Below, one piece after another: positions 51,062-59,660 of a DNA stretch of 64,000 nucleotides; position 1 is the stretch's first letter, and every line of letters starts with the position of its first letter. This DNA is from Mycobacterium malmoense. GTDB lineage: Bacteria > Actinomycetota > Actinomycetes > Mycobacteriales > Mycobacteriaceae. The notes under the pieces were generated by a model. That model did no database searches. It saw nothing but the letters and a program-made list of their open reading frames with translations, and had not been told where the DNA came from. The position numbers and the translations under genes are program-made. The DNA is taken from the NCBI RefSeq assembly GCF_019645855.1, contig NZ_CP080999.1, positions 62,001 through 126,000 of the forward strand, written 5' to 3'.

Positions 51062-52834
51062 TCAGCGCGCGCCCCGCACCAGCCGGCCGGGTCGGGCCCC
51101 GGTGTCGACGTCGTCGCGCCGGGTCACCGTTCCGCTGACGATGGTCGCCTTGTATCCGCTCGCGCGCTGCAAGATCCGGCGCCCTCCGGCCGGCAGGTCG
51201 AACGCCATCGCCGCGGGGTGCAGCCTCAGCGCGTCCATGTCGATCACGTTGAGGTCGGCCTTCTTGCCGGGCTCGATGGTGCCGCGGTCGGTGAGCCCGA
51301 ACAGGTGGGCGGTATCGCGAGACTGCTTGCGGATCACGTATTCCAGCGGCAGCTTCTCGCCCCGGCAACGATCCCGCGCCCAATGCGTCAGCAGGAACGT
51401 GGGATACGAAGCGTCACAGATCATCCCGCAGTGCGCGCCGCCATCGGAGAGCCCCAGCACGCCGGCGGGGTGCAGCAGCATCTCCCTGATCGCGTCGCAG
51501 TTGCCACCGGCGTAGTTGAAGAGCGGCACCATCAGCATGGCGGTCGCGTCCGACTCGAGCATGAGGTCGTAGAGGGTCGACAACGGATCCTCGCCCCGCT
51601 GCTTGGCGATCGCGGCGACGGTGCGGTCCGGCGTGGGCTCGTAGTCGGGCGGATCGCCGAGCGCGTAGAGACGGTCCAACGAGTGCTGCACGAAGGCGAA
51701 CATGCCGTCGAACAGCAGCGTCGGGTCGACGGGCAGATCGTCCTCGGACAGGATCGCGGCCTTCACGGCCGGATCGGCCAGGCGCCGCGCGATCTCCTCG
51801 CGGCCGCATTCGGCCTTGAGCCTGCGATAGGTGGGCCGATGGCTGAAGGCATGGTGGCCCTGGAATCCGATCATCATGCCGAACGGGCGCGCCGCGATCT
51901 GTGGGTGTAGTCGACTGCCTGCCTCATGGGCGGCGGCGGAGAGGTCCAATTGCGCGCGCCAGAGGTTCGGATCGGCGTCCACCTGAATGAGGGCGAACGA
52001 CAGCGGCCGGTCGATTTCGCCGCCCAGCCGCCGCATCCAGTCCAGCTCCTTCTTGGGGCCGACGATGTCCTCGCCCGCGGCGCCCTGCGGGGCCAGTTCG
52101 AACACCGCCTGACCGCCGGCGGCCATGGCGCGGCCAAGCCCGAACAGTTCTTCCTCGGCGGCGAACGTCCCGGGCACGGGTTCGCCGTCCATGGCCCGGT
52201 GGGCCAGCGTGCGCGACGTGGAAAACCCGAGCGCGCCGGCTTCGATCGCCTCGGTGACCAGCCGGCCCATCGCCGCAATGTCGTCGGCCGTGGCCGGCTC
52301 GTTGCGGGCGCCCCGCTCCCCCATCGCGTACGCGCGGACGGCGCCGTGGGCCACTTGGCTGCCGACGTCGATCGCGAACTTCTGCTTGCCGATCGCGTCG
52401 AGGTATTCGGGGTAGCTCTCCCAGCCCCAGGTGATGCCCTCCGTCAGCGCGGTGCCGGGGATGTCCTCGACACCCTCCATCAGCCTGATCAGCCATTCCT
52501 CGGTGCCGGGTCGCACCGGGGCGAAGCCGACACCGCAGTTGCCGGTGACCACCGTCGTGACCCCGTGACCGCTCGACGGCTCGAGCAGGCTGTCCCAGCT
52601 CACCTGGCCGTCGTAGTGGGTGTGGATGTCGACGAAGCCGGGGGCCACCACATGCCCTGTCGCATCGATGGTTTCGGCGGCCTCGGCCATCTCCAAGCCA
52701 CCCATCTCCGGGCCGTTGGCACCCCGGCGGACGACGTCGACGATCTTGCCGTCCTTGACGCCGATGTCGGCGCGATAGCGCTCCGCGCCCGTGCCGTCGA
52801 CGACGGTGCCACCGGTGATCTTCAGGTCGAACAC
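51062..52834 (-). CDS. N-acyl-D-amino acid deacylase-family amidohydrolase
   Basis: A 590-residue metal-dependent hydrolase of the D-aminoacylase group: VAPGFVDIHTHYDGQVSWD (HxH and Asp), TVVTGNCGVGFAPVRPG, LGLSDGGAHCGMICD (Asp) and the C-terminal GTIEPGKKADLNVIDMDA. Proteins annotated this way often act on other N-acyl compounds. It is first of a two-gene unit with the Rieske oxygenase and has a dyad operator upstream at 52886-52902. Confidence 0.88.
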   Translation of the reverse strand: MFDLKITGGTVVDGTGAERYRADIGVKDGKIVDVVRRGANGPEMGGLEMAEAAETIDATGHVVAPGFVDIHTHYDGQVSWDSLLEPSSGHGVTTVVTGNCGVGFAPVRPGTEEWLIRLMEGVEDIPGTALTEGITWGWESYPEYLDAIGKQKFAIDVGSQVAHGAVRAYAMGERGARNEPATADDIAAMGRLVTEAIEAGALGFSTSRTLAHRAMDGEPVPGTFAAEEELFGLGRAMAAGGQAVFELAPQGAAGEDIVGPKKELDWMRRLGGEIDRPLSFALIQVDADPNLWRAQLDLSAAAHEAGSRLHPQIAARPFGMMIGFQGHHAFSHRPTYRRLKAECGREEIARRLADPAVKAAILSEDDLPVDPTLLFDGMFAFVQHSLDRLYALGDPPDYEPTPDRTVAAIAKQRGEDPLSTLYDLMLESDATAMLMVPLFNYAGGNCDAIREMLLHPAGVLGLSDGGAHCGMICDASYPTFLLTHWARDRCRGEKLPLEYVIRKQSRDTAHLFGLTDRGTIEPGKKADLNVIDMDALRLHPAAMAFDLPAGGRRILQRASGYKATIVSGTVTRRDDVDTGARPGRLVRGAR

Positions 52835-52885
52835 GCGACTCTCCTCTCGTCGCCATGGGCCGCTGACGCGAGACGCACAGCATTT

Positions 52886-52902
52886 CGCTACGCGACGTAG
52901 CG
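52886..52902. promoter_or_regulatory. Palindromic operator upstream of the amidohydrolase-oxygenase operon
   Basis: Perfect dyad CGCTACG-CGA-CGTAGCG, 52 bases upstream of the amidohydrolase ATG. Its form (TACGC...GCGTA) is typical of TetR-family operators, but no regulator gene adjoins it. Confidence 0.55.
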
Positions 52903-53013
52903 TAACTCCTGACGATATTCCTGCCGATAGATCGAGTCAATGAACCTTCTGCAGGTTCGCGGTCTGCCACCGCGGGCCGGCTCTTAGCGGCCGCGAAGAC
53001 GTGCATGACCCGG

Positions 53014-54162
53014 CTACATCGAATCTTTCAGTGCCACAATGGTTTCCAGGTCGTCGAGCGCTTCGACACCGCGCCGAAGGCCTTCCACGGCGATGTCTTC
53101 GACCTGCATTCCCCCCATCCCGGCGGTGATCAGGGGCGCGACATATCCGTACAGCGCGCCCTGCCGGTACCGCAGCCACAGTTCGTCGCGATCCAGCTCG
53201 GGTCCGCCGGCCGCCGCGAGCGCGCGTCGGTAGTCGTCGAGTAGGTCGCGTTGAGTCGCCCGGCGGTCTTCCGGCGTCAGACTCGTGATCAGGGTGTAGG
53301 CCAGTTCGCGGGAGGGGTGCCCGCGCCGCACCGCCTGCCAGTCGAGAAGTCCCGCCTTGCCGCCGCAGAAGTACATGTTGCCGGGATGGGCGTCGCCGTG
53401 CATGACGGTATGTGGGGGAGCGTCGATCAGCGCGGCGACGGTGCGGTAGTTGTCGGCGATGAAGCGGCCCTTCTCGACGGGGATGCCGGCCGGCGTGGTC
53501 GTGCGCCCGGCAAGGCGCTTCATGGAGGCGTGCATGAGCGGACCGGTCAACAACGAGGTGACGTCGCTCGATGGCGTGTAGAGCCATGCCAACGGGCCAC
53601 GGCCGTCGCGGGGCAGGCGGTTCCAGAAGGCGGCGTGCAGGTCGGCCAGCAGTTCGACGACGAGGCTGGCCTGGTCGGGGGAAAGCGGGTGCAAGGTGTC
53701 GGGAAATTCGCACGACTCGGCGGGAAGGTCTTCCAGGACCAATAGATAGCGGCCCGTCCAGGCGTCGAATGCCGCGCCGTAGGCATCCGGGACGCCGGTG
53801 AGTTGCGGCGCGAGTTGACTGTAGAAGCGCACCTCGGTGTGTCCGAGCCGGCCGAGTTCACCCATCAAACGGGTGGCGGCGGTCTTTGCGGCGATCTTGA
53901 CGAACACCGACTCGGGTACGTTTTTTCCGGTCAACGCCAACCGGGCCCGTGTCGATGTCCCCGCGTGGCCGTCAAGGACGCGGACGGATCCGACGTGGGT
54001 CCCCATGACCCTGGACAGGACCGCGGCGTCGATGTCTTCGACGGTGCGGGGCAACCCCACCCGGCCTCCGAGCGCGGCGTCGGCAGTCACCCGACCGACG
54101 CCGCGACCCAGATGGGCGGCCAGGCCGACGACTGAGAATACTTGTCTGACAACACTTTTCAT
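53014..54162 (-). CDS. Aminoglycoside-phosphotransferase-like kinase
   Basis: A 382-residue protein-kinase-like enzyme. The Brenner motif HTVMHGDAHPGNMYF provides the catalytic Asp and Asn, and KAGLLDWQAVRRGHP the metal-binding Asp. ATP-binding elements include SVFVKIAAKTAAT and LLVLEDLPAESCEF. Such proteins phosphorylate small molecules; antibiotic resistance should not be assumed. ATG 54162 is chosen over an upstream ATG at 54198 that would overlap the STAS gene by 14 bases. Confidence 0.88.
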   Translation of the reverse strand: MKSVVRQVFSVVGLAAHLGRGVGRVTADAALGGRVGLPRTVEDIDAAVLSRVMGTHVGSVRVLDGHAGTSTRARLALTGKNVPESVFVKIAAKTAATRLMGELGRLGHTEVRFYSQLAPQLTGVPDAYGAAFDAWTGRYLLVLEDLPAESCEFPDTLHPLSPDQASLVVELLADLHAAFWNRLPRDGRGPLAWLYTPSSDVTSLLTGPLMHASMKRLAGRTTTPAGIPVEKGRFIADNYRTVAALIDAPPHTVMHGDAHPGNMYFCGGKAGLLDWQAVRRGHPSRELAYTLITSLTPEDRRATQRDLLDDYRRALAAAGGPELDRDELWLRYRQGALYGYVAPLITAGMGGMQVEDIAVEGLRRGVEALDDLETIVALKDSM

Positions 54163-54184
54163 CAAATATCCGTCCCGCCAAGCT

Positions 54185-54568
54185 TCACCCATCGGCAATA
54201 CCGCTCAGCGCGCTGTCAAGCGTGCTGTGAAGCGAGAGCACGCTGTCTATTCCCATGAGTTTGATCGGCCTACTGGTGGCCGCGCCGTTCGCGACGACGG
54301 CGAACCGAGTAGGCGGCACGACCTCGGCCTGCGCGGTAACCAGGACGGTCATCCCCGCCGAGGCGAGAAAAGCCACCTTCGACAGATCAACGATCAGCGC
54401 CGCGGGCCGGGCGGCCAGCGCGGTGTGGATCGCCTCGGCCAGCCGCGGCGCACTGAGCATGTCCACTTCACCCGAGACGGTGACCACGACCGCCCGATCT
54501 ATCCGGTGTGTTCCCACTTCGAAAGCCATCGGATCGACCGAGTCGCCGGATTGTTCGGCCATGCTCAT
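54185..54568 (-). CDS. STAS-domain anti-sigma factor antagonist
   Basis: A 127-residue SpoIIAA/RsbV-like protein: VVTVSGEVDMLSAPRLAEAI and LIVDLSKVAFLASAGMTVLV, with the Ser that is normally phosphorylated retained in ASAGM. It would release a sigma factor from its anti-sigma kinase. No sigma or anti-sigma gene adjoins; the downstream phosphotransferase follows within 22 bases. Confidence 0.88.
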   Translation of the reverse strand: MSMAEQSGDSVDPMAFEVGTHRIDRAVVVTVSGEVDMLSAPRLAEAIHTALAARPAALIVDLSKVAFLASAGMTVLVTAQAEVVPPTRFAVVANGAATSRPIKLMGIDSVLSLHSTLDSALSGIADG

Positions 54569-54855
54569 CACCCACATTCGTCCCGCGTGGGACACCGCTG
54601 GCTCTGACGGCCACTGTTAGCCGGGGGCGAAACACGCTTCACGAGGAGAACCCCACTTTGCCGATTCTGCTCCGCTAGGCGGAAGCGCAGCCGCACGTGT
54701 TTAGTCGATGGTAAGCCACGCGGAAAGCGGCGGTCTCGGGCGACGGCGCGGCGCCGCCGGCGAATCCGGCCGAACCAATTCCGGCGCCGCGACGTAGTCC
54801 GAGTGTGTGCGAGGGTCACCGAAAGAGCCCGAAAGAGCCGGAAAGGACGGTGGGC

Positions 54856-55965
54856 ATGGAGCCCGGTGACCGTGACGCCGAGCGTCTCCACCGCCTCGCG
54901 CTGACTCGGCGGAGCGCATTGCTGGGGATGGGCGCGGTAGCCGGCTTCGCCGCGGCGGACGTGACCGGGTTTGCCTATGCCGGCGGCTGGCTGCGGCCCG
55001 GCGCGCCGGCCCCGCTTCTTCCCTCAAGGTTCGCCGATCGCTTCGAACACGTCTACGGCCGCCATGACGGGTTTCGGCGGAATCATGCCAAAGGCCTCAG
55101 CGCCACAGGGTTTTTCGCGAGCAGCGGGGCGGGCGCTGCGATCTGCCGGGCGGCGGTCTTCCAGCCGGGCACCGTCCCGCTGGTCGGTCGGTTTTCGCTG
55201 GGCGGCGGTCTGCCGGATCAGGCCGACAAGCCCGACACCGTCCGCGGCCTGGGCCTGCTGTTCCAGGCGCCCCACGGCCAGCAGTGGCGCACCGCGATGA
55301 TCAACCTTCCCGTTTTCACCGACAGCACCCCGCAAGGGTTTTACGAGCGGTTGCTTGCGTCCAAACCGCTGCCCGAAACGGGCAAGCCCGACCCGAAGAA
55401 GATGGCCGCATTCCTCGATCGCCATCCCGAGACCGTCGCGGCGATGAAAATCATCAAGCAGTCGCCGCCCAGCGCGGGATTCGCGGACAGCACGTTCTAC
55501 GGGCTGAACGCTTTTTGGTTCACTAACAGCGCTGGCGCCACTGTTCCGGTGCGTTGGTCCGCAGTGCCGCAGGATGCCGGGGGCCAGGACGCCCCGGGGC
55601 CGTCGCCCGGCAAGGACTATCTTTTCGACGACCTCATTCGCACGCTGGCGCGCCGGCCGCTCCAGTGGCGACTCGTTCTCAGGATCGGCGAGCCGGGCGA
55701 TCCGACCAACGACGCCACCAAACCGTGGCCGCGGTCGCGGCGGTCCGTCGACGCCGGCACCATCACCATCACCGCCGTGCAGACCGAGGAAGCCGGCAAC
55801 GCGCGCGACATCAACTTCGACCCACTGGTGCTGCCAGACGGCATCACCGCCTCCGATGACCCCTTGCCCGCGTCCAGATCGGCCGTTTACGCGCGTTCCT
55901 TCACCCGCCGCGCCGAGGAACCCAAGTCGCTCAGCGAGGTCAACGTGGCCCGGGTGCTCTCATGA
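54856..55965 (+). CDS. Catalase-family peroxidase with Tat-like signal
   Basis: A 369-residue SrpA-type catalase-related haem protein, shorter than classical catalases (about 480 or more). A twin-arginine-like N-terminus LTRRSALLGMGAVAGFAA suggests export of the folded protein. The distal His is in RRNHAKGLSATGFF, and SRSAVYARSFTRR near the C-terminus should hold the proximal Tyr. It overlaps the cytochrome b561 gene by ATGA, indicating a functional pair at the membrane. Confidence 0.9.
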   Translation: MEPGDRDAERLHRLALTRRSALLGMGAVAGFAAADVTGFAYAGGWLRPGAPAPLLPSRFADRFEHVYGRHDGFRRNHAKGLSATGFFASSGAGAAICRAAVFQPGTVPLVGRFSLGGGLPDQADKPDTVRGLGLLFQAPHGQQWRTAMINLPVFTDSTPQGFYERLLASKPLPETGKPDPKKMAAFLDRHPETVAAMKIIKQSPPSAGFADSTFYGLNAFWFTNSAGATVPVRWSAVPQDAGGQDAPGPSPGKDYLFDDLIRTLARRPLQWRLVLRIGEPGDPTNDATKPWPRSRRSVDAGTITITAVQTEEAGNARDINFDPLVLPDGITASDDPLPASRSAVYARSFTRRAEEPKSLSEVNVARVLS

Positions 55966-56555
55966 CGGGCGAGCCAACCGAAACCACCACCGCCCCAGGA
56001 TGTTTCGCGCTCACTTCGCGGATTCTGCACTGGCTGATGGCGCCGATGGTCATCGCGCAGCTGCTCGTCGGCGTGGCCATGATCGCTTCCTTGGGCTACT
56101 ACCCGCTGCTGTTGGCCATCCATCGCCCGTTGGGGGTGGTGATCCTGGCCTTCGCGGTGCTGCGCCTGGTGAACCGGCTGACCCAGCGGCTCCCACCCTT
56201 CCCGGCCACCATGAGTCGCGTCGAACGCCGCATCGCGTCGTGGTCGGAGTACTTGCTTTACGCCTTGCTGCTCGTCCAGCCCCTGACCGGGTGGGCCATG
56301 CTGTCGGCGGCCCGATTCCCGATCATCCTGGGAGGGCCACTTCGTCTGCCCGGCATCGCGCCGCACGACATCGACGTTTATGCGGTGCTCCGACAGGCCC
56401 ACAGTGTCTTCGCCTTCTTGCTTTTCCTGACGTTCACCGCCCATGTCTGCGCCGTGCTATTCCACACGCTGGTCTTGCGCGACCGGCTGCTTGATCGCAT
56501 GGCACCGTGGCCCACCAAACCCGCGGCGCCGCAACATGACCAAACCAAGGTGTGA
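55962..56555 (+). CDS. Cytochrome b561-family membrane protein
   Basis: A 197-residue four-helix dihaem-type protein: LTSRILHWLMAPMVIAQLLV (His), YYPLLLAIHRPLGVVILAF (His), LYALLLVQPLTGWAML and LRQAHSVFAFLLFLTFTAHV (His ligands). It likely passes electrons from the quinone pool to the exported catalase-family peroxidase encoded directly upstream. Confidence 0.9.
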   Translation: MTGEPTETTTAPGCFALTSRILHWLMAPMVIAQLLVGVAMIASLGYYPLLLAIHRPLGVVILAFAVLRLVNRLTQRLPPFPATMSRVERRIASWSEYLLYALLLVQPLTGWAMLSAARFPIILGGPLRLPGIAPHDIDVYAVLRQAHSVFAFLLFLTFTAHVCAVLFHTLVLRDRLLDRMAPWPTKPAAPQHDQTKV

Positions 56556-56733
56556 CGCGTTGGGATCGTCGGCGCCCCGACAGCTACCAGGCTGCCGCGT
56601 TGAAGGTCGCGGTGGACGCGATCAGCTAACCGACGACCTGCCTGCTCGCGCCGTGATCGGCCGAATATGATCGGCACCGTTCGAACTTGACGGTGCGTCG
56701 CCACGACAGCGCCATGAGGGAGTGGAGAATTCC

Positions 56734-57627
56734 ATGGCGAACCAGAAGCAAGCGGACCGGATGACCTCCGGCAAGGGATTCGTCGCAGCGCTCGACCAGA
56801 GCGGTGGCTCGACGCCAAAGGCGCTGCGCCTGTACGGCATCGAAGACAACGCGTATTCCTCCGAGAAGGAGATGTTCGACCTCATTCACCAGATGCGTTC
56901 GCGGATCATCACCTCGCCGGTGTTCACCGGCGATCGGGTGCTGGCGGCGATCCTGTTCGAGCAGACCATGGACCGCGAGATCGCGGGCAAGCCGTCGACC
57001 ACCTACCTATGGGAGACCAAGGGCGTCGTGCCCATCCTCAAAATCGACAAGGGGCTGGCCGAGGCGTCCGACGACGTGCAGCTGATGAAGCCGATGCCGG
57101 GGCTGGACGAGCTGCTGGAACGGGCCGTCGGCAAGGGTGTGTTCGGCACCAAGGAACGCTCGGTGATCGGCGGCGCCAACCGCGAGGGCATCGCCGCGGT
57201 GGTCGCCCAGCAGTTCGAGGTGGCCCGGCAGGTGCTGTCGCACGGGCTGGTACCCATCCTCGAACCCGAGGTCACCATCTCCATCCCGGACAAAGCACAG
57301 GCCGAGGACATCCTGCGCGACGAGATCACCAAACAACTCGACACCGTGCCCGACGGGCAGCGAGTGATGCTCAAGCTCAGCCTGCCCAGCGAGGTCAACC
57401 ACTACCGCGACTTTGTCGAGCACCAGAAGGTGATGCGGGTACTCGCGCTGTCCGGCGGCTACTCCCGTGCGGAGGCCAACAAGCTGCTGGCGGAGAACAC
57501 TGGGGTAATCGCCAGCTTCAGCCGCGCCCTGACCGAGGGCCTTTCGGCCGGCCAGTCCGACGAGCAATTCAACGCCATCCTGGATGAGGCGATCCAGTCG
57601 ATCTACGACGCCTCAGTCGCCGGCTGA
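56734..57627 (+). CDS. Class I fructose-bisphosphate aldolase
   Basis: A 297-residue Schiff-base aldolase: FVAALDQSGGSTPKALRLYG near the N-terminus, VVPILKIDKGLAE, LVPILEPEVTISIPD and the active-site Lys in QRVMLKLSLPSEV. It interconverts fructose 1,6-bisphosphate and triose phosphates. Mycobacterial glycolysis normally relies on a class II metal-dependent enzyme, so this is a second, metal-independent one. ATG 56734 follows GGAG; GTG 56722 overlaps that element. It borders the fluoride-riboswitch region. Confidence 0.92.
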   Translation: MANQKQADRMTSGKGFVAALDQSGGSTPKALRLYGIEDNAYSSEKEMFDLIHQMRSRIITSPVFTGDRVLAAILFEQTMDREIAGKPSTTYLWETKGVVPILKIDKGLAEASDDVQLMKPMPGLDELLERAVGKGVFGTKERSVIGGANREGIAAVVAQQFEVARQVLSHGLVPILEPEVTISIPDKAQAEDILRDEITKQLDTVPDGQRVMLKLSLPSEVNHYRDFVEHQKVMRVLALSGGYSRAEANKLLAENTGVIASFSRALTEGLSAGQSDEQFNAILDEAIQSIYDASVAG

Positions 57628-57645
57628 GCCGGCGCGGGCCCGGCC

Positions 57646-57686
57646 GATCGAGCCGGACGAACGGTGCTAATGGCTTCTACCCCTGG
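57646..57686 (+). repeat. Duplicated 3' half of a fluoride aptamer
   Basis: These 41 bases repeat 57804-57844 with two mismatches and include the aptamer 3' signature GCTAATGGCTTCTACC. The matching 5' half (GCGATGAGGCTCGC) is not present here, so this copy should not fold as an aptamer. It lies 18 bases after the aldolase stop. Confidence 0.85.
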
Positions 57687-57766
57687 GTTATCTCGGTTTG
57701 AGTGTCGCATGACGTGCCGAGAATGACCGGGAGCGGTATTATGTAGAGTCGGCTGTGAACCTGCAA

Positions 57767-57869
57767 AGCGATGAGGCTCGCTCAATGCACTAGGGGCTCA
57801 GTTGATCGAGCCGGACCAATGGTGCTAATGGCTTCTACCCCTGGTGATCCGCGCGTCGGGAGGTAGGAG
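57767..57869 (+). promoter_or_regulatory. Fluoride riboswitch (crcB motif) with SD-sequestering hairpin
   Basis: P1 AGCG (57767-57770) pairs CGCT (57779-57782) around ATGAGGCT. P2 starts GCAC (57787-57790) and closes with GTGC (57822-57825), extended by GGCTC/GAGCC. The 3' strand TAATGGCTTC can form the pseudoknot with GAGGCT. Alternatively CTTCTACC (57832-57839) pairs with GGTAGGAG (57862-57869), which holds the Shine-Dalgarno AGGAG before ATG 57875. Fluoride binding should free the ribosome site. A -10-like TATTAT lies at 57737. The crcB-motif match is recognised by eye. Confidence 0.85.
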
Positions 57870-57874
57870 CTGCA

Positions 57875-58188
57875 ATGGCCGCTGGGGTACCTGGACGGAT
57901 ATGCCCGGCGGTTTCCCGACCGTGATGGCGCCGGTCGATTCCGGGATCGTGGCCGAGGCCGCGGCATGTCAGGCTGGGAGCGGCTCTCGGTTCAACCGCG
58001 GCGAACGTTGCGCCGACGCGGTCCTCGGCCGGTTTCGAGTCAATGGTCGTCCAGCAATTCGATACCCACACCTGCAGCGTGGATTCCACGGTGATCGCGG
58101 GGACCAAGAGCACATCGCGGTAGCGACCGTCACGCGATAGTCCTTTCCGGCCCCGAAAATCTCCTGCATCCCTTCAAGGAGTGGATCA
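57875..58188 (+). other. Riboswitch leader region with a 16-codon reading frame and no clear gene
   Basis: ATG 57875 is ideally spaced after the riboswitch-controlled AGGAG, but the frame stops after 16 codons (57925). The remaining 260 bases up to the permease gene show no recognisable protein on either strand. It may be the remnant of a deleted riboswitch gene or a short leader peptide. Confidence 0.5.
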
Positions 58189-59400
58189 ATGCTGCTCGAA
58201 TTCTGGCAGAACTTCACCCATAACCTGTTCAAACCGCTGTTGCTGTTCTTCTACCTAGGATTCTTGATCCCAATCCTCAAGGTGCGCTTCGAGTTTCCGT
58301 ATGTGATCTACCAGGGGCTGACCATGTATTTGCTGCTGGCCATCGGGTGGCACGGCGGCGAAGAACTCGCGGAGATCAGCCCGGCGAACATCGGCGGCAT
58401 CGTCGGATTCATCGTGGTGGGCTTCGTCTTGAACTTCCTGATCGGCACCCTCGCCTACTTCCTGCTCGACCACATGACGACGATGCGGCGCATCGACCGG
58501 GCGACGGTGGCGGGCTATTACGGCTCGGACTCGGCAGGAACCTTCGCCACCTGCGTGGGCGTCCTGACCGGCCTCGGCATGGCCTTCAACGCCTACATGC
58601 CGGTCATGTTGGCCGTCATGGAGATTCCCGGTTGCTTGGTCGCGCTCTACTTGGTAGGGCGGCTGCGGCGCAAGGGTATGGACGCGAACGGCCTGATGCC
58701 GGATGAGCCCGGCTACAGCCCGGGGGCCGGACCCGGTGCGGCCGTCCTGCCCAGCCGCGAACAAGACCTCGACGCTGAAAGTATTGAACGCGGACACGAG
58801 GCTGAACGCCGGATGGAGATCGCGCTGGAAAAGCGTGACGATTCCCGCTCGGACGCGCCGGGTCGTCGAAAAAAGGCGCCGCCCATCATTTCCCGCGAGC
58901 TCCTGGGCGAAGTCTTCCTCAATCCCGGGCTTGCCCTGCTCATCGGCGGCATCGTCGTCGGCCTCATCAGTGGGCTGCAAGGTGCGAAGGTCGTCCACGA
59001 CGACGACACGTTCTTTGTGTCGGCGTTTCAGGGCGCACTGTGCCTGTTCCTTCTCGAGATGGGTATCACGGCCGCCAGCAAGCTAAGGGACCTCAGATCG
59101 GCGGGCCTCGGCCTCATCCTCTTCGGTCTGGTGATGCCGAATCTTTTTGCCACGATTGGGATTAGCGTCGCCCACGGCTACTCCTACCTCACCCACACCC
59201 AATTCAAGCCGGGAACGTACATCCTGTTCGCGGTGCTGTGCGCGGCGGCGTCCTACATCGCCGTCCCGGCGGTGCAGCGACTGGCGATCTCCGAAGCCAG
59301 TCCAACGTTGCCTCTGGCCGCCTCGCTAGGTTTGACGTTTTCCTACAACGTCACCATCGGGATACCGGTCTACATCGAAATCGCCAGCCTCTTCACGTGA
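58189..59400 (+). CDS. SbtA-like sodium-dependent bicarbonate transport family permease
   Basis: A 403-residue membrane protein with about ten spans in two halves (PLLLFFYLGFLIPILKV, VGFIVVGFVLNFLIGTLAYF; then LALLIGGIVVGLISGLQ, GTYILFAVLCAAASYIAVPA, LGLTFSYNVTIGIPVYIE) linked by a charged loop around residues 165-230. GYYGSDSAGTFATCVG is conserved in SbtA. SbtA in cyanobacteria imports bicarbonate with sodium. Here, downstream of a fluoride riboswitch, it may move another anion. AAGGAG precedes ATG 58189. Confidence 0.88.
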   Translation: MLLEFWQNFTHNLFKPLLLFFYLGFLIPILKVRFEFPYVIYQGLTMYLLLAIGWHGGEELAEISPANIGGIVGFIVVGFVLNFLIGTLAYFLLDHMTTMRRIDRATVAGYYGSDSAGTFATCVGVLTGLGMAFNAYMPVMLAVMEIPGCLVALYLVGRLRRKGMDANGLMPDEPGYSPGAGPGAAVLPSREQDLDAESIERGHEAERRMEIALEKRDDSRSDAPGRRKKAPPIISRELLGEVFLNPGLALLIGGIVVGLISGLQGAKVVHDDDTFFVSAFQGALCLFLLEMGITAASKLRDLRSAGLGLILFGLVMPNLFATIGISVAHGYSYLTHTQFKPGTYILFAVLCAAASYIAVPAVQRLAISEASPTLPLAASLGLTFSYNVTIGIPVYIEIASLFT

Positions 59401-59578
59401 TTGAGCGTGCGGGGCCGAAACCACGGCGGCGGGAAAAGGAATTCACGATACGGATTACGACCCCGACGTCCGCGCTACGGGTAACCGGGTGACCGAAACG
59501 GCAAGGTCGACGCTGCGGGCGCCGTGTGGCGGGCCGGGCGCTATGCGCACGGGTTGATTTTCGGCTATCCTGGACAGC

Positions 59579-59647
59579 GGCGATGGGGCTCGCCATAACT
59601 GCCGCACCTGGCTAATGGCCTCTATCCGGTGACTAGTCGGGTAGAGG
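59579..59647 (+). promoter_or_regulatory. Fluoride riboswitch (crcB motif) upstream of the hydrolase gene
   Basis: P1 GGCG (59579-59582)/CGCC (59591-59594) encloses ATGGGGCT. P2 GCC (59601-59603)/GGC (59610-59612) is followed by TAATGGCCTCTA, whose GGCCTC can pair with GGGGCT as pseudoknot. The alternative hairpin CCTCTATCCG (59619-59628)/CGGGTAGAGG (59638-59647) uses the same strand, so the folds exclude each other. A -10-like TATCCT at 59566 would start the RNA right at the aptamer. ATG 59661 lies 13 bases after the hairpin. Confidence 0.9.
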
Positions 59648-59660
59648 CAGGTGATAAGCG

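Noticed and set aside
50747..52900. Long plus-strand frames opposite the Rieske and amidohydrolase genes
   Set aside because: Shadows of two well-supported minus-strand enzymes.
57580..57600. GATGAGGC near the aldolase 3' end as a possible 5' half of the first aptamer copy
   Set aside because: It lies inside conserved aldolase codons, has no CGCT arm to close P1, and its distance to the 3' half does not match the complete copy.
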